Assembly (NCBI RefSeq): GCF_039852015.1
Contig: NZ_CP156627.1
Location: forward strand, 620,001 to 684,000
Reading direction: 5' to 3'
Source of the DNA: Robbsia sp. KACC 23696
GTDB lineage: Bacteria; Pseudomonadota; Gammaproteobacteria; Burkholderiales; Burkholderiaceae
DNA length: 64,000 nucleotides
The notes beneath the pieces were generated by a model. The model worked only from the letters and a program-made list of their open reading frames with translations, was not told where the DNA came from and did no database searches. The position numbers and the translations under genes are program-made. Below are positions 42,091 to 51,372 of the stretch, in pieces (the stretch's first letter is position 1; each line of letters opens with the position of its first letter).

Positions 42091-43418
42091 GCAACCCTCG
42101 CAATCCGCTGGTCGAACGCGTCGAGTGGCACGAGGGGATGATCCTGTCCCCGCAGCACTTTCAGCAAATGAATGCGCGCATGGACAGCCTGGCGGCCTGG
42201 CATACGCTCGCCGCCGCGCCGTTCGCCTGGGGCGTGCGTAACCTGTCGATCGATGCGAACCTGCTGCCCGGCGGCTGGCTGCGCGTGCTCTCGCTCGACG
42301 CACTGATGCCCGACGGAACTGCCATCTCGTACGACAGCGCGGATCCCTTGCACGCGCCGTTGGAAATCGCGCTGCATCCCTTCGCCGACAAGCTCGATAG
42401 TCAGGCGCTCGACCTCTATCTGACCTTGCCTGTCACCCGCACGATGCGGCACAAGGGCGGGGTGCGGCGCTATCGGTCCGTACCCGGGCCGCTGGTGGAT
42501 GACGACGTATCCGACGCGCCGCCGATGGACCTGTCGCTGCAGATCGCCAATCTGACCCTGCACATTGGCGAGGTGCCCTCCGTGCATTACACATCGCTAC
42601 GCCTGGGCGCATTGGTGCGCGAGAACGAGGTCTATCGCCTGAACCGTACGCTTCCGCCGCTGCTCGAAGTGCAGCCCGACATGTCGCTTTGGCAGCGGGT
42701 GGCGGCTTTACTCGCGCAGCTTCGCGCGAAGGCCGCCTTTATCGCCAAGCAGACGGCGAATCCGTCCTCACGCATTGACGAGCGACTCGCGCAACTCGAA
42801 CTCCGCGACCGTTTGCGCAGCTTGCTGTCGGACCTGCCGCTAGTGGAAGCGGTCTTGCGCACCCCGCATCTGCACCCTCTACCGCTGTATCTCGCGCTGA
42901 CCAAGATGCTGGGCTCACTCTCGCTGCTCAAGCCGGGCGCGGTACCGCCGGTTCCGCTCGATTACGATCACGCCGATCCAGGCGCGATATTCGAGCCGCT
43001 GCTGGGCTGGCTCGATGCGGCCATCGCCGAGGTCAGCCAACAGTACCGCGAACTGAAATTCGAGATGAATGCCGGAACCTTCCAGTTGCGGCTTTCGGCG
43101 GAGGCATTGCCGCAACGGCTGTATATCGGCCTGCGCGGGCAATCGGAAAAAGATCTGACGGGCTGGATGAGTGGTGCCATCGTCGGCGCGGCGCCGTTGT
43201 ATCCGTCGTTGCGTGAGCGCCGCGTCTTGGGCGCGGCGCGCTATCGCGTGGACGAGGCTCCGGAACTGGGCGTCCGAGCCGGTTCCGGTTACCTGCTTTA
43301 TGCATTGGACGCTTCCCGTGGCGATATCTTGCCCGGCGAGTCCTTGATGATCAGCCACGTCAACGAAAATGCGGCGGCTTTGCGGCCGCAGGAAGTCGTT
43401 CTGTTCTCGCGAGGCTAG
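42087..43418 (+). CDS. tssK: T6SS baseplate-membrane connector TssK
   Basis: A 443-residue TssK homologue. NPLVERVEWHEGMILSPQHFQQ (about residues 5-26) is the diagnostic opening. LPDGTAISYDSADPLHAPL-type text (here LMPDGTAISYDSADPLH) and the C-terminal VSYNENAA-like HVNENAAALRP are also typical. TssK trimers link the baseplate wedges to TssL and TssM. It overlaps tssJ by four bases and precedes tssL by four. Confidence 0.95.
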   Translation: MSNPRNPLVERVEWHEGMILSPQHFQQMNARMDSLAAWHTLAAAPFAWGVRNLSIDANLLPGGWLRVLSLDALMPDGTAISYDSADPLHAPLEIALHPFADKLDSQALDLYLTLPVTRTMRHKGGVRRYRSVPGPLVDDDVSDAPPMDLSLQIANLTLHIGEVPSVHYTSLRLGALVRENEVYRLNRTLPPLLEVQPDMSLWQRVAALLAQLRAKAAFIAKQTANPSSRIDERLAQLELRDRLRSLLSDLPLVEAVLRTPHLHPLPLYLALTKMLGSLSLLKPGAVPPVPLDYDHADPGAIFEPLLGWLDAAIAEVSQQYRELKFEMNAGTFQLRLSAEALPQRLYIGLRGQSEKDLTGWMSGAIVGAAPLYPSLRERRVLGAARYRVDEAPELGVRAGSGYLLYALDASRGDILPGESLMISHVNENAAALRPQEVVLFSRG

Positions 43419-43422
43419 ACCG

Positions 43423-44307
43423 ATGTCACCCTTTTCTCTGTCTTCGTCGAACACGGACGGCAATGACCTGCCCAGCCGCGACCGCTTGAAATCCGACAGC
43501 GACCTGCTGAGCGAGCAATTCCGCAGCTTCATCGACGAAGTGCTCCGCGCCCCCGCGCGTGTCGCTGAAATGCGCGAAACCGATCCCGCCTTGGCGGCGC
43601 AATCGATGAATCGCTACCTGCTGCGCCTGCTCGAATTGCAGACCGCGCAAATCGAACGCGACGTCAGCCGTCTCGAATTGGACAACGTCGGCGATGCGCG
43701 CTACCTGAAAGTCGCCCTCGCCGATGAACTGTTACTCTCGCTGCCATGGCTTGGTCGCGATCACTGGACGGGCCATCTGCTGGAATCCGCACTGTACCAA
43801 AGCAATATCGCCGGCGATCTTGTGTTTCAACGTATCGACGCGCTGTTAGCCGAGCGCGAACCGTCACGCCGCAAGGTGGCACGGCTCTATCTGCTGGCGA
43901 TAGCGATGGGGTTTCAGGGACGGTACCGCAGCAGCGGCCAGTTGTCGTTCCCGGGCGCCGGCAGCGCGATGGGCAGCAAAAACGGCCAATCGGACGCTCC
44001 CGCCGACGGCCCCGCGACGGTACACGACCCGCGGCTCGACGCTTACCGCCGGGAGCTGTTCCAGTTCGTGTTCCAACGGCGACCGGACCTTGGCGGCCGG
44101 GACCGCGTGCTGGACGAATCCGCCTATGCCTACACACTGGCGCATCTCGCGCCGCGCAAGTTGCCCGCGCTGAGCCGTTGGTTGAGCGGCGTGTTGATCG
44201 CGATTGTCGCCCTGCTCGCAATATCCGAAATTCTCTGGCTTTCAACCACCTGGGACGTGCGCAGCGCATTGAACGGCCAATTCACGGCAGACGGAGCCAA
44301 CCGATGA
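43423..44307 (+). CDS. tssL: T6SS inner-membrane protein TssL (DotU family, short form)
   Basis: A 294-residue DotU/IcmH homologue. The cytoplasmic domain includes LLSEQFRSFIDEVLRAP, the LADELLLSLPWLGRDHWTG segment, and LYLLAIAMGFQGRYR. A single membrane anchor lies at about residues 260-280 (LSGVLIAIVALLAISEILWL). No peptidoglycan-binding OmpA-like domain follows, so another protein must contact the wall, or TssM-TssJ alone do so. ATG 43423 is four bases after tssK. Confidence 0.92.
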   Translation: MSPFSLSSSNTDGNDLPSRDRLKSDSDLLSEQFRSFIDEVLRAPARVAEMRETDPALAAQSMNRYLLRLLELQTAQIERDVSRLELDNVGDARYLKVALADELLLSLPWLGRDHWTGHLLESALYQSNIAGDLVFQRIDALLAEREPSRRKVARLYLLAIAMGFQGRYRSSGQLSFPGAGSAMGSKNGQSDAPADGPATVHDPRLDAYRRELFQFVFQRRPDLGGRDRVLDESAYAYTLAHLAPRKLPALSRWLSGVLIAIVALLAISEILWLSTTWDVRSALNGQFTADGANR

Positions 44308-44348
44308 CAACAGTATTGTGGGTGAGCCATCGGAGCGCTGGATGCTAA
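44304..44348 (+). CDS. 14-residue coupling ORF between tssL and tssM
   Basis: ATG 44304 overlaps the tssL stop (ATGA), and the frame MTTVLWVSHRSAGC ends at TAA 44346-44348, just past the tssM start at 44342. It is too short to be a normal protein. It could carry terminating ribosomes from tssL to tssM. Confidence 0.3.
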   Translation: MTTVLWVSHRSAGC

Positions 44349-47300
44349 GCAACGGCCTGTTCCTGATCTCGTTGGTGGTGCTTGCGCTCGTGATCCTCGC
44401 GGTCCTGGGCGGCGTGTTCTTTTTTGCCGCCAGACGCTCCGCCAGCGCCACCGATAAATCGGCGCGCGGGAATCCGCGCACCGTGCGATTGCGCAGCGAC
44501 ACCCTGCGCGCCTCGTTCCGCCATGCCGTCGAGCTGATCGAAGCGAATATCGCCACGCGCAACGAGCGCTACAACATCCCCTGGGTCCTGGTGCTGAACG
44601 AAGGTGCCGACGCGGGACGATTGCCGATTGCACAGTCCGGTGTCGCGAGCATGTTGAGCGCGGAATCGGCGTCGGCGGCGTCGACGCAAGGCATCGGCTG
44701 GGAGTTTTTCGATCACGGCATCGTCATCGACCTTCAGGGTGAATACCTGGGCGCGCCCGACGATGACAGCGACACCGCGGAAAAGCCGTGGGATGAGTTC
44801 CTCGGCCTGTGCCGCACCTATCGGCCGCAACGTCCGTTCGATTCGCTGGTTCTCACGGTCCCGGCATCCTTACTGCTCAGTGATTCGGTGGATGCCCGTC
44901 GCGAACTGACAAGCCGCGCCAAGCTTGCCCATCGTCGCCTCTGGCTGGCGCAGAATCGCTTTGCCATGCGCTTTGCCATCTATCTGGTGATCAGCGAATG
45001 TGAACACGTCGAAGGCTTCTCGACGTTTGCACGCGCCTTACCGGAAACGATGCGGGCTAGCATGCTGGGATGGTCATCGCCGTACGATCTGTCGACGCAA
45101 TACCAGACCGACCGGCTCGACGCGGCATTTACCAGCATTCTGCACTCTGTATCGGACGTCGGCGCCGAGGTGTTGGCGCTGGACGGGACGCCGGAACGCG
45201 CGTCGGCCATCTGTATGTTGCCTTCCCGTATCGACGCGATGCGAGAACAACTGCGGCTCTATACCGACGAGTTGATGCGCCCCAGCGCTTATCACGAGCC
45301 GTTCCTGTTACGCGGCATCTATCTCACCGGCGACAGCAGCGAGTCCATCGAACGCGTGGCCGCGCTCGATAGCGACGCGAGCACGGTGATCGGCATGGCG
45401 CAGGCGGACTGGCGCGAGCCGGTTTTTGGCAGCGCGGCTGCACCGGTCGAAGGCGGCGATACCGGCATCGGCCCGGCAGTGCCAGGGGGATTTGGCGCGA
45501 GAAGCCGACACGACTTGCTTGGCCAGTTATCGCTGCAACCGGCGTTCCTCCGCGACCTGTTCGAACGCAAAGTCTTCGCCGAGCGCGGGCTAACGCGGCC
45601 GTCGCGTACGCAACATCTGAGCCGTCCGCTATTGCGGCGAAGTCTGCGCTACACGACCATCGGCCTGTTGTGCATCTGGGGCGTCGGTCTGGTGTTCGCC
45701 AGCACCGCGCTGCATCAAAGCGCCCGGCAATGGGTGGATGCGTTATGGCAATTGCACCGCCAGCAACAATTGCATGACACCGTGCTGCAAGACGGCGCCA
45801 CGCCCTCATCGGACGCCGATCGACAAAACACGCTGTTGCTGCTGTCCTTGAGCCAACGGTTCGACCCCGTGACCTCGGCATACGTTTTCATGCCGGGCGC
45901 ATGGCCCATCTTCGACGATCTGCAACGTGCGGTAGGCGTACGCCTGCAACGCGCCTTCGGCGAGTCGGCGGTGACGACGGTGCAGCGCGAGATTGCAGCA
46001 CGCGTTGCGACCTTGACGGGTAGCGAGCGCGACCCTGGCACGGGGCAGTTGATCGTCGGTGCCGACTGCCGCGCGCCGGTTATTCCCAACGCCGCCACGC
46101 AGCGGCCCGTGGGCCTGCGCGTGGAAGATCAGCCGGAAATGGCCGCGTTGCAGGGCTACGTCGCGTCGCTGACGCAGCTGCAGAACACGCTGGACGCGCT
46201 ACAACGTCTACGTCGCGCGGCGACGGCGAACGTCGACGATCTGCGTCTGGTCATCGCCTATACGCTCGGCACGCAGCCTCAGGGCGACCTGCGCCGTGCA
46301 TTGCCGTATTTCTATGCCGATGGCGGCCGACTCGGGCCGCTCTTCGATAACGACTTGCCGGTCATGCGTACGGCCGCACGATGCGCACTCGACAAAGGCA
46401 CGAGCCGGCTGGGCGACCATTTATTCGCCAACAATCCGCTGATCCTCGCCGACCGCAATGTGATCAATGGCTTGGCGGGGATCTCCATCGATGGCGGGAC
46501 CGGTGGCACGGCAGCATCGTTGGACCGTTACCAGCAGATCGTGAATGGCATTCAATCGGAAAGCGATCTCGTCGCCTCAAGCGGCGGCGCATGGATGCGT
46601 CCGGATGGGCCCTCCCTGGGCACGGCGTTCGATCGATTGGTTGCCCAGGTAGGCCGTGTGGCGTTGCTCGGACCGGAAGCCGCGGATCGCTTACGCACCG
46701 ACACGAATGCCGCGCTAAGCGCTTTTCGCGCAACGTCGGGTCGTCGCTTCGACGCACCTGACAGCGGCGTGCGATGGGATGCCAAGGAAAGTCATTTCGT
46801 CTTGAGCCCGGATCGGATCGCGCTACGCGACGCGCTGACGAATCTGATGAATCAGCCCTTCATGAGCGCGCCGCGCGGACGCACGCTGCCCGCCGCCGTG
46901 CCAGGCAGCGTATTCGTGTGGGATACGATGCAGCTCGATCAGATCACGGCCTTGGCCGATGTGCGCAAACGCTATCTGACCGATGGTCTGGCGCACGTCG
47001 CGCCGAACAGCGTTGCGGCCTTGCAGTCCGCGGTGGACGCGCAATTCGTCGCCGTCACGACGGATCAGCTTGCCGGCGCGGTCACCGTGACGCCGGTGGT
47101 CGCGGGCAGCGACGCGGACGTGGCCGGCTTCCAGGCGGCCATTCCACGCCTTCTCAAAATTGCCGCCTTCCTCGATGAGCTGGGTGCCCATACCCAGGCC
47201 AATGCGGTGCGCGCCATCATGTCCGTCGATGCGATGGAACATTTGGGAACGGTCGAAGCGGCGCTGATCAATTCCGAACTGTACGCCGTCGCGACGGGCG

Positions 47301-48637
47301 GTAGCGGCGCGTCTGGCGGGGACAGCACGACAAGCAGCGGGCAGAACGTCTTGTTCGGCATGTTTGGCGTGCGCGATGCGGCAGGGTTGGCTGCTTATCT
47401 CGCGCAGCAATCGGGGCGTGCGCAAGTGCTCGGACAGCAAGCGGCGGTGTACCTGGCCGCCTTGACGCCCAGCGACGCCATGCAGCCGCTGGCCATCCGC
47501 TGGCAAGCGATCGAGCGTGATCTCGAACGCTATAAGCTGAAAAATCCGAACAGCGCGCTGCTCGGCATCGAGCAGTTCCTCGGGGCCATCGCCGCGAAAG
47601 ACGGCACTGCGGCGTGCGCGGATCGGATAGGGAATAGCGCGCCCACCGGCGAAGGTGGCGACTACTTCTCGCAGGTGTATCAGCGCCTGTGGCTGCAGTT
47701 ATCGAATCGGTGCACGCGCGAGCAAGCACAAGCCGGCCGCACGCGTTGGACCTCGTTCGCGACGGCTTTCAATCGGGATCTCGCCGGCAACGCACCTTTC
47801 GGCCTGAATCCGGCACGTCCCGCCGATCCGGGTCAGGTCGCGCAAGTCGATGCCTTGTACCAAGCCGTTGCGCACGTCCTGCCGATGCATAAAGCGGCCA
47901 CGCGCGGCTATGACGCGGGAAGCGGCGGCGCAGCCGTTCAGCGCTTTGCCGCACAAATGGCGCAGGTCGACGCACTGCTCGGTCCGCTGTTCGGCACTGG
48001 CGCCAGCGCTGCCGCCGGCGATGCCGCAACCGGCCCCGCTGGCGCCGGCTATGACCTGGCCGTCGTATTCCGCACGCACCGTCAAGCGGAAAGCGAAGGC
48101 AATCAGATCATCGATTGGTCCTTGACGGCAGGCACGCAGACGATTCGCGCGAGCGATCCTGACAACGGCACCCGCACGGTACGGTGGTCATTGGGTACGC
48201 CGCTGACATTGACACTGCGTATCGCGAAGAATTCGCCGTTCGTCGCGCAGCCCGATTTGGCGCAACCGGCGATGGACACCGATGGCCGCACGGTGCGTTA
48301 TCGCTTCAACGATCCGTGGTCGCTGTTCACGATGATCCAGACGCTCCGGGTCGCGGCACCCAGCGGTCTGGGCGTGCCGAGCGAAGAACCTAATCCCACG
48401 CTGCAGCTTGCATTTGCAATGCGTGCCGCGGTACCGAATGCAGCCGTCGACAACGGCAACGGCCGCAGCGGCCGCGCTGGAAGCGGAAGCCCCGCCGCGG
48501 ATATGGCCAGTGCCGCGCAGGCGCAGCGTCAGGCACGCGTTTTCGTGCAACTGCAGATCATGCCGGCAGGCAAGAAGAATGCATTGGCCTGGCCGAGCAG
48601 CATGCCCACGCGTGCACCGGCCTGGAATGGTATGTAG
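44342..48637 (+). CDS. tssM: T6SS inner-membrane protein TssM (IcmF family)
   Basis: A protein of about 1431 residues. One hydrophobic segment is at residues 5-28 (LISLVVLALVILAVLGGVFF), and another at about 438-458 (TIGLLCIWGVGLVFASTAL). The rest, about 970 residues, is periplasmic and ends in the IcmF C-terminal domain (GTQTIRASDPDNGTRTVRW, then WSLFTMIQTLR). In the cytoplasmic domain the usual Walker A after the IPW motif is degenerate: IPWVLVLNEGADAGRL lacks the GKT/S. ATG 44342 with GGAG six bases upstream is preferred over GTG 44318. TssM forms the trans-envelope channel with TssL and TssJ. Confidence 0.93.
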   Translation: MLSNGLFLISLVVLALVILAVLGGVFFFAARRSASATDKSARGNPRTVRLRSDTLRASFRHAVELIEANIATRNERYNIPWVLVLNEGADAGRLPIAQSGVASMLSAESASAASTQGIGWEFFDHGIVIDLQGEYLGAPDDDSDTAEKPWDEFLGLCRTYRPQRPFDSLVLTVPASLLLSDSVDARRELTSRAKLAHRRLWLAQNRFAMRFAIYLVISECEHVEGFSTFARALPETMRASMLGWSSPYDLSTQYQTDRLDAAFTSILHSVSDVGAEVLALDGTPERASAICMLPSRIDAMREQLRLYTDELMRPSAYHEPFLLRGIYLTGDSSESIERVAALDSDASTVIGMAQADWREPVFGSAAAPVEGGDTGIGPAVPGGFGARSRHDLLGQLSLQPAFLRDLFERKVFAERGLTRPSRTQHLSRPLLRRSLRYTTIGLLCIWGVGLVFASTALHQSARQWVDALWQLHRQQQLHDTVLQDGATPSSDADRQNTLLLLSLSQRFDPVTSAYVFMPGAWPIFDDLQRAVGVRLQRAFGESAVTTVQREIAARVATLTGSERDPGTGQLIVGADCRAPVIPNAATQRPVGLRVEDQPEMAALQGYVASLTQLQNTLDALQRLRRAATANVDDLRLVIAYTLGTQPQGDLRRALPYFYADGGRLGPLFDNDLPVMRTAARCALDKGTSRLGDHLFANNPLILADRNVINGLAGISIDGGTGGTAASLDRYQQIVNGIQSESDLVASSGGAWMRPDGPSLGTAFDRLVAQVGRVALLGPEAADRLRTDTNAALSAFRATSGRRFDAPDSGVRWDAKESHFVLSPDRIALRDALTNLMNQPFMSAPRGRTLPAAVPGSVFVWDTMQLDQITALADVRKRYLTDGLAHVAPNSVAALQSAVDAQFVAVTTDQLAGAVTVTPVVAGSDADVAGFQAAIPRLLKIAAFLDELGAHTQANAVRAIMSVDAMEHLGTVEAALINSELYAVATGGSGASGGDSTTSSGQNVLFGMFGVRDAAGLAAYLAQQSGRAQVLGQQAAVYLAALTPSDAMQPLAIRWQAIERDLERYKLKNPNSALLGIEQFLGAIAAKDGTAACADRIGNSAPTGEGGDYFSQVYQRLWLQLSNRCTREQAQAGRTRWTSFATAFNRDLAGNAPFGLNPARPADPGQVAQVDALYQAVAHVLPMHKAATRGYDAGSGGAAVQRFAAQMAQVDALLGPLFGTGASAAAGDAATGPAGAGYDLAVVFRTHRQAESEGNQIIDWSLTAGTQTIRASDPDNGTRTVRWSLGTPLTLTLRIAKNSPFVAQPDLAQPAMDTDGRTVRYRFNDPWSLFTMIQTLRVAAPSGLGVPSEEPNPTLQLAFAMRAAVPNAAVDNGNGRSGRAGSGSPAADMASAAQAQRQARVFVQLQIMPAGKKNALAWPSSMPTRAPAWNGM

Positions 48638-48729
48638 GCGTGTCGACGGCATGCAGCGTCGTCGACAGCGGCCCTGCGTTTTGTAAAGTGGCGCTTGCGC
48701 GGTAAGCGCACCTGAAAGGAAAGACGTCG
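48638..48729. other. tssM-tssA spacer with two hairpins
   Basis: A stem TGTCGACG/CGTCGACA (48641-48667) begins four bases after the tssM stop, and a second, GCGCTT/AAGCGC (48691-48709), lies just before the AAAGGAAAG ribosome site of tssA. They may attenuate or process the message between tssM and tssA. Confidence 0.35.
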
Positions 48730-50055
48730 ATGGACAACTTGGCATCCAGCCTGATCTGGCAACCGGCGCTGACGCTGCCCGACCTGCTCGTGCAGCAGTG
48801 GACCGCCGCCTGCATGCCGTTACCGCCTGCGGTGCAAGCGGCGAGCGGCCCGGGCGGCGCGTCGCTACGTTATGCGCCGACGTATCACACCATCCGCGCC
48901 GCGCGCGAGGAAGACGATCCCACATTGCCACGCGGGGACTGGGATCGGCCGTTGAAGCGCGCAGACTGGCCTGCCGTCGCCCGACTCTGCGTGGAAACGT
49001 TGCAGTTGCACAGCAAAGATTTCCAAGCGGCAGCGTGGCTAAGCGAAGCCTGGACACGGCAGTACGGAACACTGGGGATCTGCGCCAGCATTGCGCTCGT
49101 CGAGCATATGCTGGATGAAGACTGGGAGCACGGTTTCCCGTCGATCGCCGACGGCGACCTCGATCCGCGCACCGGTGTGATCGTATGGTGGCGTGACACG
49201 CTCGTACGATGTTTGACGCATCGGATCGCGTTATTGCCACTGCGCGAACGCCAGGTGTCGCTTGAAGATTGGTTGCGCCTGGTGCAATCCGGGCAGGCCT
49301 TGCGCGTGACGTCGGACCAGGATGACGAAGATGTCACGCTCGACCGGGACGCGTTGATCGCCAGCGTCGACGACACGATGCTCGCGACGTTGGTGATGCA
49401 TCGGCGGGCCTGCGCCGCCGCCTTGCATCGGCTGCCCGGTCTGGTCGCGAAAATCGATGCAGTGATCACCGACGACGCGCCGAGCTTTGAGCGAATGGCC
49501 TTGCAACTGGACGCGTTGCGACGCGCGGCCAACAGTCTGATCGACGAGCGAGCGCCGGACGACGAAGTCGCGCCGCTCGCCCCTTCATCCGCCTTCGCGC
49601 CTTTCCCCCTTGTTTCGGACGGAATCGATATGTCCTCCTCAACGCCAATCGACGACACGTCACCGCTGACGGTCGTTCACGATTCCGTGACGAGCGTGAC
49701 GCCCATGACCTCGATCGATGCGGACGCCCCGCCGTCGCCGGTATTGCCGATGAACGAAGCGGTGGGCGCGTTGCCGGACCCGGCACATCAATTGACCATT
49801 GCGCTCGGCCCGACTACACGCGTCGTGGAGACGCCGCACGGACCGCTGGCTATCCATGACCGCCAGCACGCCTACGCCATCATGGAGGCCTTGGCGCGCT
49901 ACCTGTCGGAAACAGAGCCGCATAGCCCTACCGCCTATCTATTGATGCGCGGCGTGTCGTGGGGATCGATGTCGTTGCTCGAATTGATGCACGACATCTC
50001 GCAGGATGAAGGCGATCTGCAGCGGTATTTCAGCGCCATTGGCGTCAGAAGCTAG
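48730..50055 (+). CDS. tssA: T6SS protein TssA
   Basis: A 441-residue TssA. The N-terminal ImpA_N domain covers about residues 45-170 (GDWDRPLKRADWPAVARLCVETL read in part, then LSEAWTRQYGTLGICASIALVEHMLDEDWEHGFP). A variable middle follows. The C-terminal domain (about 375-441) contains AYAIMEALARYLSETEPHSP and MSLLELMHDISQDEGDL, a VasJ-like end. TssA primes baseplate assembly and caps or guides sheath extension. GAAAGGAAAG precedes ATG 48730. It is the last core gene on this strand and is followed after 34 bases by a candidate effector. Confidence 0.92.
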   Translation: MDNLASSLIWQPALTLPDLLVQQWTAACMPLPPAVQAASGPGGASLRYAPTYHTIRAAREEDDPTLPRGDWDRPLKRADWPAVARLCVETLQLHSKDFQAAAWLSEAWTRQYGTLGICASIALVEHMLDEDWEHGFPSIADGDLDPRTGVIVWWRDTLVRCLTHRIALLPLRERQVSLEDWLRLVQSGQALRVTSDQDDEDVTLDRDALIASVDDTMLATLVMHRRACAAALHRLPGLVAKIDAVITDDAPSFERMALQLDALRRAANSLIDERAPDDEVAPLAPSSAFAPFPLVSDGIDMSSSTPIDDTSPLTVVHDSVTSVTPMTSIDADAPPSPVLPMNEAVGALPDPAHQLTIALGPTTRVVETPHGPLAIHDRQHAYAIMEALARYLSETEPHSPTAYLLMRGVSWGSMSLLELMHDISQDEGDLQRYFSAIGVRS

Positions 50056-50089
50056 TTTTTTCTTTTCAGCGTATTTCTTAAAAAAGATC

Positions 50090-51355
50090 ATGACTTCGAT
50101 TCCGACGAAAAGCCAATTCGCGCAAGCCACGGACCTGAAATACGTCGTATCCGGCAAGCGCTCCGAAGATCACATTCTCAAAATTATCGACGTGCAGCTG
50201 GATTGTTTTCACGCGCTGAACGCGGAAAACAATGCGGATATCAAAGCAGCGGGGCAAATTTGCGTGCTTGGGAAACTCTTCTTCGCGACGGATCGATGGC
50301 TGAAAGCGTGCGACCAGAAAGCCCCGACGGTGAATAGCCGACGGCGACCGGCGGTGTACGCGTTTTATAAAGTCCTGGTCGACCGTCTGGCGGAAGACAC
50401 CGGTTTGACCATCAACCATCTCCCGAAGTGGCTCGAGCAAACCTTTGGGAAAGACATGGGCGATCATGGCGTCGACGTCGATATGGGGACGGGCTCGGCG
50501 GATTACTATGATAAAGAGACACGCGATAAATACAAACTGGTGTTCAAGGGCGGGATTGCCTACCGCCAGCAATGGTGGGACGACAGTGCAAAGTTGACGC
50601 GCGCGAACACGGCAAGCCAAAGTCACAACGGTGCCGGCGTCATTGCAGCCATGTTCAATGGCTATGTTGTCAGCATGTCGGGGGATTTCTATAGCGGCCC
50701 GCACGCCATTGGGATGCGTGAGAAACATACCGGCCAATTCCATTCTTCCTATTTATCGGGAAACACGGTCTTGTGCGGCGGCGAAATCCGCATTAACGAC
50801 GGGATCGTCACCCATATCAATAACAGCAGCGGGCACTATCAGCCTGACGACGCCAATCTGGCAAGCGCGGTGGAAGCGCTCGAACTCGAAGGCGTCAACC
50901 TCAAACATCTTCTCGTGACTTCCTTTACGCGCACCGAGAGACCGGCCGATCAATTCCTGAGGGAATTGTATGCAGCGGACGAGCGGCGTGCGCAAGTCGC
51001 CAAAGCCGCGCGCGGGCCATCGGCGAAGTCGCGTTTCGAATTCAAGGCAATGATGACGCCGGGAACGGATCACAGAAAGATTGCACTGGAAACGCTGAAG
51101 GCACACTGGACCGAGGGCAAGGCACCGGTGCCCAATGCCGGCCATGGCTTCCGAACGCGATTCGAGTGTTACCGTTGCAATCAGGATCTGAGATCGTATT
51201 GGAAGGAAATGCTCGATCTCGCCGATAAAGCGGGCGGCATCAAAAACGTCAATATGGTCGTCATCCCGGCGTCGTCGATGCCGGTTATCGCGATCAACAC
51301 CGGTATCCAGCTGTCCCGCACATTCAATACCGGAATCAATCCGCCCATCGGCTAA
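50090..51355 (+). CDS. candidate T6SS effector with SGHY motif (IQM-like domain)
   Basis: A 421-residue protein with no signal peptide or membrane segment. Residues about 185-275 contain FNGYVVSMSGDFYSG, then GQFHSSYLSGNTVLCGGEI, then DGIVTHINNSSGHYQPDDANL. H-S-S-x-L-x-G, then G-E-I-x-x-x-x-G, then SGHY-x-P recalls the second half of plant IQM calmodulin-binding proteins and related fungal and bacterial proteins, whose biochemistry I do not know to be settled. Invariant-looking residues are H218, S219, S220, G231, E232, S247, H249, Y250. Position at the end of the T6SS operon, a weak ribosome site and an apparently lower GC content than its neighbours suggest an acquired cargo gene. No immunity gene follows. 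Confidence 0.65.
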   Translation: MTSIPTKSQFAQATDLKYVVSGKRSEDHILKIIDVQLDCFHALNAENNADIKAAGQICVLGKLFFATDRWLKACDQKAPTVNSRRRPAVYAFYKVLVDRLAEDTGLTINHLPKWLEQTFGKDMGDHGVDVDMGTGSADYYDKETRDKYKLVFKGGIAYRQQWWDDSAKLTRANTASQSHNGAGVIAAMFNGYVVSMSGDFYSGPHAIGMREKHTGQFHSSYLSGNTVLCGGEIRINDGIVTHINNSSGHYQPDDANLASAVEALELEGVNLKHLLVTSFTRTERPADQFLRELYAADERRAQVAKAARGPSAKSRFEFKAMMTPGTDHRKIALETLKAHWTEGKAPVPNAGHGFRTRFECYRCNQDLRSYWKEMLDLADKAGGIKNVNMVVIPASSMPVIAINTGIQLSRTFNTGINPPIG

Positions 51356-51372
51356 GTGCCACCGGCACGCGA

